NCBI GenBank assembly: GCA_949752745.1
Contig: OX457026.1
Span: forward strand, 49,321,673-49,385,672
Reading direction: 5' to 3'
DNA from: Protula sp. h YS-2021
Taxonomy: Eukaryota; Annelida; Polychaeta; Sabellida; Serpulidae
DNA: 64,000 bases
This document shows, piece by piece, positions 55,690-64,000 of this stretch. Position numbers and translations under genes: made by a program. The notes under the pieces are model-generated. The model worked only from the letters and a program-made list of their open reading frames with translations. It was not told the origin of the DNA and searched no databases. Numbering within the stretch: position 1 is the first letter of the stretch; every line of letters starts with the position of its first letter.

Positions 55690-56627
55690 CAGGCTGAAGC
55701 CCAAACTTCCCATCTTAATTGCAATTAGCGGCAGGGTCAGCGTACTGTGGCTATTGTGTGTGGCTCCGCTCTAGCCCTTGCTCTAGCACTTATGGTAGAT
55801 GCCTCGTGAGCATCTGAGGTTATCGGCTTATATAGCAGGCCGAAACGTTTCGAGGGGAGCGAAAGTTGTCCAGTCAGAATGCAGTTTTTTGTCAATCACG
55901 TGGTTTAATCCCTGTGCATTCGAGTACTTAATCCGGGTCAAATCGCACTGTTCCTCATCATTCACTGAAGCATCGAAGTATTAACAGCTGGAGTATCGCG
56001 GAATTAAGAAGATTAGGAATACAAGGAAGAGCAGTGCGGCACGGATTGGTCTGTGAATACTGAAGAATTTGGATATTATTGCGCTAGTTTAATTTTTGAA
56101 GATCGCGAATTTGAAGTGTTTTAAACAGTGTTTGTTTCCATATTGACGTTGTCGTCGGTAATTATTTCAAGGGATATTGTACAATGGTGAAAATAACGGA
56201 TAATGAGTGCGTTTCTGAACGCCTTTCAATAGGATAACAGCATTTAAATGAGTGAGTAATTCCATGTTTTTATATGTCAGTTTTCTGTTTTTAAACGTCA
56301 GGTATTTTGTTTCTCTGCTTGCAGAGAATCGTCGAAAGTGATCCTCGAAAGTTTGTACGTCGCCGATCAGCTGTATCAGACGTATACGAGGACCTTTAAG
56401 AGCTCTCTATTGTTAGTTAGAAAGCCATAGCGACGCATTCCTCGCCTTGCTAGCTCTGTTTCTGTTTTCTGTCTGCGTTACGAACGATATCTAGTTGTTA
56501 TTTTTCTGTACGCTCTTTGTTGTTAAAGCGTGTGAGCAGTAAATTACGATGTAAAGGTTATTTCGTCAATAAAAGACTAAACGTAAACTTCAGTGGTCAG
56601 TTAATTCTTTACGTCCCAACAGTTACA
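55690..56627 (+). other. possible solo LTR or LTR-like segment
   Basis: It starts TGTCAGGCTGAAGCCC and ends ACGTCCCAACA (TG..CA type), with a TATATA-like GCTTATATAGC near 55828 and CAATAAAAGAC near 56566 about 60 bp before the end, the layout of a U3-R-U5. There is no matching second LTR in the window, no clear 4-6-bp duplication and no primer-binding site, so this remains a suggestion. A host promoter and first-exon region is an alternative. Confidence 0.35.
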
Positions 56628-57525
56628 CTACGCGTCTTTGCTCTCATATAGTATACCCGGCCATCGGCGGCCCCGGTTATTTACATGATACTGACATTTG
56701 ATACTGATAAAATTTATATTTCGAGAAGCATGGAAAACACCAAAAGTTAAATATTGTGTCTGTACATAATATATTTTTGCCTTATTCTGCATCTATCAAT
56801 TATTGTAGTATACACTTTACAGATAATCTCTAATTCCTTTATGTAAGTTCCTGGTCACTTGACTGATCACATGACATTCAAGGGCCGAAACGAAAACAAA
56901 CAGTTGAAGGCGGAAGCTATCTTTTTTGCACTTTAACGAAGAAATAAAAAGATATGCAGCCCATTAAAAATTGTGCCTGTTTTACACAAAGGATATCATA
57001 TATTAGTCATAAACTTTCTATAACTGCTTAAATAATTGGTATGCAGGATTCGTGCCTCAGATCAAAGAAGTTGACTATTAGCGGGACAATGGACGATGTC
57101 GTAGCTCTGACAGAGAGAAATACCGATTAAGTGTAAGGAACAGCTGACTCGGAGCCAGGACCACCCTGTTTCGACAGACGAAAACGGTTTGCTTGCTCGT
57201 ACCTGCGGATCCTTTGAATTTCCATCTTCCTAGGACAGAGGGAGTCACAGTACCTTAATAGAAATGGCCATTGATCTCAGCTTTCGAGATAGTTATGATT
57301 TATATACAATAAATATATTAATATATTAACTAAACTTCTACTTCTATCCAGTTACTCGGCAAAACGATTGTGGCATCCCACCGAGGGTGTGCGTCGTGCG
57401 GGTGTGTTGCTAAAATCTCTTGGTGACGGTAATGTTAACTAAAAACAGCTCACTGAAACGGTGTAGTGCACTGTGACTAAAAACAGGATTCTGCGCCTCA
57501 AAGTGCAGCGGCTAATTGGGACTTG
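56628..57525. other. unassigned spacer
   Basis: No recognised gene, repeat or motif is seen. Confidence 0.4.
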
Positions 57526-57529
57526 AACA

Positions 57530-59640
57530 TCTGTGGGTTTGGGGTGGCTACCAGATCAGGGGGGCAAGTTATTCCACTCTCTAATCGTTCGCAGTAAGAA
57601 GCTGTACTTGTATGCGTCACAGGATACACTAAGGCTTGCGAGCCTGCTTCGACTTGTACTTGACGCGGGTTTGACGCGTCTTAGTGAGAATATAGGGTGG
57701 AATAGCCTTTTCTTCATAACCATTTACAATTTTATGGAGTAGTGCAAGTCTCTGCCACTGTCTTCTAGTCTTGAGTGTACTCCAATTGAGCGACTGGTAG
57801 AGATTCGTAACTACGCCTGGTTCATGCCTATAATCACTTTTGACAAACCGTGCAGCGCGTCTTTTGACTGCTTCCAGCGTGTTAATATCCTTTCTCAGGT
57901 GCGAATCCCACGCCGCTTCAGCGTACACCAAGTGAGGGCGAACCAGTGAACAATACGCTTGCTCTTTTACTCGCTCCGGGCAACTGCTTAGGTTTCTTCG
58001 GAGAAATCCTATACTTCTATTTGCTTTTGAGGTAATATTACTGATGTGAGTGTCCCATTTTAAGTTGTTCTGTATTTCAACACCAAGGTATGGATTGTCT
58101 GAACTAACTTCCATGTGGTATTCCATTCATAGAGTAGGTGTGGTACACTTTATTCCGCTTATTGGTAACACGGAGCACATAGCACTTTCCGTTGAATCGC
58201 ATTTGCCACTTGGAGGCCCACTCACATAGTTTGTCAAGATCTTGTTGTGATCTTAGAGCATCGGGTATAGAAGATACGGTTCGGTAGATTGAACAATCGT
58301 CAGCAAAGAGTCGAACAGTCGAATGCGATTGGTCAGCGATATCATTAATAAAGGAACATGAGTGGACCAAGAACAGTTCCTTGTGGAACATCGGATTTCA
58401 CTGAAACCTTGCTAGATGTTTCCCCGTTCAACACCACCTGCTGGGATCGTTCTGTCAACCATGCCTGGATCCATTTATGTGTGCTACGCGTAATACCATA
58501 AAACTTTAATTTATATAATAATTTCTCATGTGGTACAGTGTCAAATGCTTTGCTAAAGCCCAATATAGCTACATCACTTTGGTTTTTGTCATTTAATGAT
58601 TTTGCTAGATAATCTATGCTCTGGACGAGTTGGGTTTCACAGGATCTCTTTGCTCTGAATCCATGTTGGCAATCACTGAGAATTTTGAAACGATCTAAAC
58701 GGTCCAAAATATTTGAGCAAAGAATATGTTCCATTAATTTACAACAGATGGAGGTGAGAGAAGAGGGGCGATAGTTGGCTGGGTCTCTTTTGTCTCCTTT
58801 TTTTTTAATATGACCGAGATGTTTGCGGTTTTCCAGTCGTATGGTATTTTCCCTGTACTGTATGAGAGATACTGAAGTATGGGCGCTATTTCATTTGAGA
58901 CTGCTTTGAGAATAAGCGCCGAAATTAGATCAGGTCCAGTTGTTGGTTTTGGTGTTTAACGTCCAGATGCTTTACTTGTATCTATATTATTCAACAACTT
59001 CAATATACCATCAGTCGTGAATTCAATAGGTTCCATGTCTGGGGTGCTACTGTGACCTAGATCTGGGATGTTGGAGAGGTGTTCCTCTGTGAATATTGTC
59101 TATTAAATATGTTGGCGAACTCTTTTGTGTCACTTGTTTCCAGCGATCCTTCATTTTAGGGTAGATATTGTTGTTTTCCCTTCGCCTGCCGTTTATATAA
59201 CTCCAGAATTTTTTACTAGTCGAAAATACGAGAGATGTGCTATCCTCATTTTTAACACTCAGGATCGACTCCACATATTTAACACGCTCAATTTTAATAT
59301 TACGTTTGAGTTCTCTCCGAAGATGGAAGAACCCACTTTTCGCATGTTTTGTGTTTAAAACTATTGATTTTCTGTAAACACGTTTCTTATTCTTGATTTT
59401 TCTTTTGATGTTACGTGTGATCCAAGGCAAATCTTTTCTACTTGAACTGGATTTTTGTGGAATATATTTGTTCACTGAGTGATTTAGTGCTGATTTGAAA
59501 TCATTTCAAACTTGGTTGGCAGCACAGTTTTCATCCTTGTTGACCGAAAATCACTTAATTCTCTTTTGACACTATCAAAATCTCCCTTCCGATTGAGGTA
59601 CACTTTTCTACTTTTTTTCCTAACAGCTAAGTAATTTTTA
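57530..59640 (-). pseudogene. 5'-truncated CR1-group-like LINE, linker and reverse transcriptase, broken
   Basis: In minus-strand order: VYLNRKGDFDSVKREL (about 59610-59560), SSSRKDLPWITRNIKRKIK (about 59440, the standard linker before RT), PANYRPSSLTSICCKL (about 58790), FSKAFDTVPHEKL (about 58555), VPQGTVLGPL (about 58365), FADDCSIYR (about 58305, the catalytic FADD) and LGVEIQNNLKWDTHI (about 58085, thumb). RT copies the element RNA at the target. At least three frame breaks and stops separate these blocks, and the endonuclease is missing. GGTTTTGGTGTTTAACGTCC at 58941-58962 looks like a retroposon tail inserted in it. Elements of this group are usually 4-5 kb; only about 2.1 kb remain. 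Confidence 0.8.
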
Positions 59641-59829
59641 ACGTTTCGTGTAAGCGTTCACGACTCTACTAATATATATACACTTTATTTATGTCAGAAG
59701 TGTCTGTGCGAGTGTGTGTGTGTCTGTAATAGCCATATTTCATTATTCTTTCAGATTAGTGGTTAGAAAAAAAGCGCTTTCAAAAGCACACTTTTGTTGT
59801 TAGCTTTCCTTTTTTTCTAGCAAATAGTT
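59641..59829. other. spacer before the gypsy element
   Basis: It has a short ATATATA run and TGTGTGTGTG. A first degenerate copy of the following tandem repeat (CTTTCAAAAGCACACTTTTG) lies at about 59778-59797. Confidence 0.4.
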
Positions 59830-60136
59830 AAAAAAGTGGCTTTCGCCATTTCAGTGTATATGTGTACATTTCTGTTCTAGAACAGACTTTAGCTATTAGA
59901 GCTATCAAAAAAGTGTCCTGGAACACATTTTTACTTATTTTTCTCGTAAAAAAAAAGAAGACTTTAGTTATAACAGCTATCAAAAAAGTGTTCCAGCACA
60001 CATTTTTCTCTTTTTCCGCAGGAAATAAGACTTTAGCTACTAGAGCTATCAAAAAAAGTGTCGTAGAACACATTTTAGCATTTCGCAGTAGTTAAAGATT
60101 TTAGTTATAGAGCTATCAAACAAATGTTCTTGTACA
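59830..60136 (+). repeat. ~70-bp tandem repeat upstream of gag
   Basis: GAGCTATCAAAAAAGTG anchors start near 59901, 59976, 60045 and 60112; units share GACTTTAG(C/T)TA and GAACACATTTT. It sits where the 5' LTR/leader of the gypsy element should be, and no intact LTR can be drawn. Confidence 0.8.
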
Positions 60137-60138
60137 CG

Positions 60139-62075
60139 ATATGTCTCATAGATCGTTATCTCCAGAGGGGGAGAGGGCGCTTACGCCTTACATTTTGACC
60201 CCTACAATGATAGTGACTCTGAGATCATATTTAATTACAATGGTACGTATAATCAGAACCCTAACGATTCAATGACTAGAGCTGATACTGTTCCTGTAGA
60301 ACAGATTGGTTATCTGGGACATTCGAGGGAACGTCTCTATGACTGCGATGAAAGGTCCGCAAGACAAAGGGATATTCAATCCGTCGTGTCTTGTCATTCC
60401 GATTTATCGGAGAGACTGGACCAGCAAGAGAGACAGTTACATGACCTCGCGGCTCAGAGCGTTACTCTGAAAAACAGCATCGATAGGCTGGTGAATCTAT
60501 TTCCTGGCGTCAGACCGTAAAGGGAGCCAAGAAGGCCCAATAGTGAAGTTCCACTTGCTCATGTGGATAGCACAGGTTGGAGAAGAGACGAGCCAACCGA
60601 GCGTGGATTTATGCCCATACAGCCACCTGCAAATCTCAGCAGACCTGTGGAGACTTGAATTCGGCCTTTAGAGCCCCACCGAATCAGTCCGAACGATTAT
60701 CGTTCGGACTGATTCGGTGGAGCTATCAACGGTCCAGGAGCTATCAACGGTGAGGTCCTTTAGTGACTCCCAAATCCGTAGGCTACACACATCGACCCCT
60801 TGGAGAGATATTCTCAAAGGTTGCGGTGTCAAAGTCATAGGGAAAGTCCTGGCTCCCATCGGCCAAGCCAAATAGTAGCTCCTATCAGAGAATTCCCCCT
60901 AGGCCCAGGTTCTGAAAGGAGAGCTCCGCAGCCGGAACCACTCCCTACGGTCATCGCCTGTTGACCGTTCCCAACACATGAGTGTAGATCCTACGCGGCC
61001 CTGTAGGCCCTGGGAAACTTCCCCAAATCAACCTTTGAAGGTGCACTCTGAGAGTGATCGCTTTACTAACCAGTTGGTCACTTCTGTATCGGAGGGACGC
61101 CATATCCGGGTAGAAGGCCACACCGAGCCGCGATTTCCCACTAAGAAGAAAACCGTGCTCCCGGACAAGACAAATATGGCTGAGTACTTAATACACTTTG
61201 ATATTTGCAGTAAACTTAGGCGCCAGAGCCAGAGCAAAAAGACGCAGTACCTTTTGGTGAGCCTTAAAGGCAATGCGCAAAAGCTCCTAAGTACACTCAC
61301 TCCGTACGAATTAGGTGATTTTGACGCCATCACTAAGACCCTTTCGGAAGGCTTCGGTACAGAAGGTCAGGCGGAACTGTTCATGACACAGTTACAGACC
61401 CGTACCAAAAGCGATAAGGAATCCTATCAGGAGTTGACTGAATCTGTGTCCCGTCTGGTTAGCAAGGCCTCCCCCACAGCGCCAACCGTTATGATCCATA
61501 TTCTCACCCTTAGGCATTTTATAGAATCCGTGACTGACCCCGATCTAAGGATCAAACTAAAACTCGAGAAATTGAAAAATGTAAGGGATGCGGTTATGTT
61601 GGCTATCAATTTTGAGGCCATTTAGAAGGCCGAAAAATCTCGTTCAAGTTCGAGAAAAACTGGGTCCATACACCAGGTCACTGGGTCTAAAAAGCCGATG
61701 AATAGGGGAAAGAAAGCAACCAAGTCCCGTTCCCCTGATAGTAAGCGAGGAAGTAATCCCAAACACCTTAACCAAATGGTTATAGAGGTCAGAAATATGA
61801 ATCAGACCTCCACCGCCCTGACGGAGCTCTCGAACAAAATCGAGAGATTAGAAAAGTCCAAAAGAAATCGTCCCCGGAACAGGTTTCCGTCTAAAAGACG
61901 TTCCCGTTCTGACGATATGCCGTCCCGCAGACAAAGGTCATCTCGCGAAGAGGAACGTTATGACTCCGTAAATGAGGAACCGCGTCGTTCCCATGAGTCC
62001 AGACGTTCCCGAGACGAGATCGAGTGTTACGTCAGTGGTGACCCTGGCCATACAGGGACAAAAAAGCCGACATGA
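60139..62075 (+). pseudogene. gag (capsid and nucleocapsid) of the gypsy element, broken
   Basis: The gag precursor would form the particle and bind RNA. The first ATG is at 60139. An N-terminal part with a coiled-coil-like stretch (SDLSERLDQQERQLHDLAAQ) ends at a stop at 60518. After a stretch with a palindrome, 60978-61625 encodes a capsid-like region: YLIHFDICSKLRRQ, YLLVSLKGNAQKLLSTL, YQELTESVSRLVSKA. A Lys/Arg-rich region follows (61698-62075). The zinc knuckle at its end reads CYVSGDPGHTGTKK, so the second and third Cys are lost. Several frameshifts are present. Confidence 0.7.
60675..60719. repeat. perfect 45-bp palindrome in gag
   Basis: Arms 60675-60696 (CCACCGAATCAGTCCGAACGAT is the 22-nt arm; first 10 bases CCACCGAATC) and 60698-60719 are exact reverse complements around a single T at 60697. 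Directly right of it GAGCTATCAACGGT occurs twice (60720 and 60739 region). Confidence 0.95.
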
Positions 62076-62187
62076 GCACGGCAAACAGGGAGCTTGACCT
62101 TTCTCCAAATCAGGAAAACTGTTAGAGACTGGATCTTAGGGTCGTAGCCCAGTCTCACAGCCGCCAAGACCCACAAAGGAACATTTC

Positions 62188-62517
62188 GTGAATGCGAGTG
62201 TCCTTAAGACTGGACTCGCTGAGATATATGTGGAAGGGAAAATCTATGACCTGCCGGATGAGATGATCAGAGATACGGGTAGCAGCGTAACTATTCTCGC
62301 GAGCTCCGTGTTCCACAAAATATGCTCGGAGGTCCAGCCAAAGTTGCTTCCCTTTCCAGACAAGCTCTTTTTAGCTGATGGAAGCGAGCTCCCGGTCTTG
62401 GGGATGACGGACATTCCGTTTCAGTTCGGACAAATTGGTGTCACCCACGAAACTGTTATCGCGGACATAGAATCTGAAGGTCTGATAGGGTTGGAAAGCA
62501 TACTTTTGCGAAATTAA
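62188..62517 (+). pseudogene. retropepsin-type aspartic protease of the gypsy element
   Basis: This protease would cut the gag and pol precursors and act as a dimer. The segment encodes VEGKIYDLPDEMIRDTGSSV with the catalytic DTG, then TILASSVFHKI, FLADGSELPVLG, and ends IADIESEGLIGLESILLRN, the ILG(x)D-like C-terminal motif with Glu in place of the usual Asp. Its length of about 105 residues suits the family. The frame is open across the domain but stops at 62515-62517 before RT, so it is not in one pol frame. It is isolated between broken gag and RT. Confidence 0.7.
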
Positions 62518-62639
62518 TTACGCCGAGAAATCGTTCTCGATGGATGGTGAGTATATAGTGCAAATAAAGGTCCGTGGTAGAGGGAAATTGGGTCCCTGCT
62601 TCGTTACGGAGCCGGTAGCGCAATTAGCCCATGAGTAAG

Positions 62640-63235
62640 GAATGGTGGCAGCCAAAGTCCTCGTCGACCCCAGTAAGGGATTTATACCCCTTTGTATTAT
62701 AAATGCTTCGGACGAACCCAAAGTTGTTCCTAAGAACACAGTTTTAGCGGTCGCTCACCCGGTGATGAGCGTACGTGCGTTTCAAAACGCCGACCACACC
62801 ACTAATATTCAACACACGAAATGTCATGCTAAAAAGGGCGAAATCCCCAGGCCAGACGTTGATGTTGTCAGGGAGGAACCCTTACTTTACCATCTACAAG
62901 ATCTTCTGGACGTAGTTCGGCCCATTTCATGCCCGAACAATATGTCCGTTCTCGTAATTTTTTATTTTCGTACAGTAATGTGTTTTCTGCCGGAGGTACT
63001 GATATCGGGAGATGTGATATCTTAAAACATACAATCCCTACAGGGGACAACAACCCTATGAAATTACCCCCAAGGCAGATTCCTATACACCTGAAGGACG
63101 CTGTCAATAAAGAAATTGACCGACTGCTAAAGATGGACATTATTAGTCCCTCAGCCAGTCCGCGGTCCTCGTGCATTGTGGTTGTCCGAAAATCTGACGG
63201 TTCCATCCGTATACGTCTGAATGTCTATCGCGGTC
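62640..63235 (+). pseudogene. pol linker and start of reverse transcriptase, truncated
   Basis: 62642-62930 encodes VLVDPSKGFIPLCIINASDE and VVPKNTVLAVAHPV, the stretch that precedes gypsy RT. After a frame change near 62930 the frame gives FSAGGTDIGRCDILKHTIPT, LPPRQIPIHLKDAVNKEIDR, LLKMDIISPSASPRSSCIVV and KSDGSIRIRL, the first RT block (normally ...DGSxRxCVDYRxLN). Similarity ends at about 63235. The catalytic YxDD part is absent. Confidence 0.75.
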
Positions 63236-64000
63236 CTAATGACGTGCTAAATTCCCCAATCCAACGAGCAACTTCTCCCGGTTCCATGACGTTAACAGCG
63301 TCCGAAACCCAGGATGAAATATCCCTGCCCGAAACGTTGCCTTATGGAGACAAGGGGAATAAAACAAATTCACCCAGCAGTCAGGAATTATCCTATGTGC
63401 AACATCGCAACAACGATAATTTCAGGCTGAAAACACGCTATGGAAGAAAAATACGCCATCCCAGGGGTTTTTCAGAATCTAGCGATTAAAAAAAAACGCT
63501 TTCCATGTTTAATTCAGTGCGTCGGCTAAGGTGTTTGGCTGGGAAGCCACCTGGCTGGCATCATGGGAACTAACCATACACCCCCCTGGATTTCAAACAC
63601 AGCAACGTTTTCCATTTGTAAATTAGATTGTATTCTGTATGGTCCACAGATGCTCCTCAATGCATATCCCGTCGATTTTACATTAGGCACATTATCTCTG
63701 ACAGGTCCAGTGCCAAGTTGTAATTAGTGAACACCCACTGAGGTGTGACCCATGTTAAATGACCGGATGCCCACAGTATGTATAACTGGGCCTTATGAGT
63801 CCGCATTTTCTCCGCGTTCAACAAAGTCAATCAGACTGCTATAAAACTTTGCGAAAAAAAGCACTGGTTTACCCAGAGAATCTCCTCCCTCCTCGTCAGT
63901 CCCACACGCGTATACACTCGTAGTGCCCTGGGAGTTGGAGCTTTCCCTTGTAAAAAAAAAAAATGTCAAAATGTCAAGATGTCAACGGAAAAGTGCTGCA
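63236..64000. other. unassigned DNA at the right edge
   Basis: The open frame of the RT start continues to 63489 without any RT similarity, so the retroelement was cut near 63235. Nothing else is recognised. An A-run and AAATGTCAA repeats lie near 63950-63985. Confidence 0.4.

Larger units (their letters stand above)
60139..63235 (+). mobile_element. decayed Ty3/gypsy LTR retrotransposon, 5' part
   Basis: Gag (60139-62075), aspartic protease (62188-62517) and the start of the reverse transcriptase (about 62640-63235) follow in the order typical of Ty3/gypsy (gag-PR-RT), all on the plus strand. Frameshifts and stops separate the blocks, RT ends after the first fingers motif, and RNase H, integrase and both LTRs are not seen. 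It is a dead, 3'-truncated copy. Confidence 0.8.

Overview
The window looks like a gene-poor, AT-rich intergenic block of an invertebrate animal genome. A mollusc, perhaps a bivalve, is the best guess: it combines tandem-repeat-cored rolling-circle-type elements resembling the bivalve pearl/CvE elements, tRNA-derived SINEs with ATTGT-type tails, and Jockey, CR1-like and Ty3/gypsy retroelements. Introns with GT..AG borders and A/T-rich spacers rule out a prokaryote. No host gene could be identified with confidence; almost every coding signal belongs to mobile DNA.

Layout. 0-7 kb: a tRNA-SINE with target duplication, a decayed minus-strand Jockey-like LINE (ORF1 zinc knuckles, endonuclease, start of RT), an inverted-repeat structure rich in GGTGGTCAG, and small tandem duplications. 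7.2-10.8 kb and 12.9-16.2 kb: two full copies of a composite Helitron/Helentron-like element, each made of a 51-bp minisatellite, then a ~145-bp tandem array, then a 3' hairpin followed by CTAAAAAG. 16.4-22.3 kb: a second SINE with a 16-bp duplication, a 186/114-bp satellite, a ~340-bp and a 139-bp tandem array, and an 857-bp non-autonomous hAT-like element with an 8-bp duplication.

23.1-54.9 kb is a nested stack, readable from termini and target duplications. (1) A hAT-like element (TIR CAGTGTTGCCAC, duplication GGCTGT) has its two ends 31.8 kb apart. (2) Inside it sits a third copy of the composite rolling-circle-like element. (3a) Its 51-bp array is split by a 9.46-kb hAT transposon (TIR CAGTGTTGCCAG, duplication TATTTA) carrying a nearly intact two-exon transposase and a separate OTU/vertnin-like protease-fold gene fragment. 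(3b) Its ~145-bp array is split by a second rolling-circle-like element. (4) That second element holds a LINE endonuclease fragment and a 16.5-kb element with ~16-bp terminal inverted repeats. (5) The 16.5-kb element encodes a minus-strand gene of about 14 exons: PWWP domain, a tandemly triplicated exon, C2H2-type zinc fingers and two Myb/SANT-like domains. That gene is broken by an 88-bp retroposon insertion and a 1-nt frameshift, and a GCGAAAYG motif is scattered through its non-coding DNA.

55-64 kb: unassigned DNA with an LTR-like segment, a 5'-truncated minus-strand CR1-like LINE (linker plus RT), a 70-bp tandem leader and a decayed plus-strand Ty3/gypsy element (gag, protease, start of RT) that contains a perfect 45-bp palindrome.

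All assignments were made by reading; no database search was possible. Family names rest on recognised motifs. The exon model of the 16.5-kb element rests on splice signals and phase agreement.
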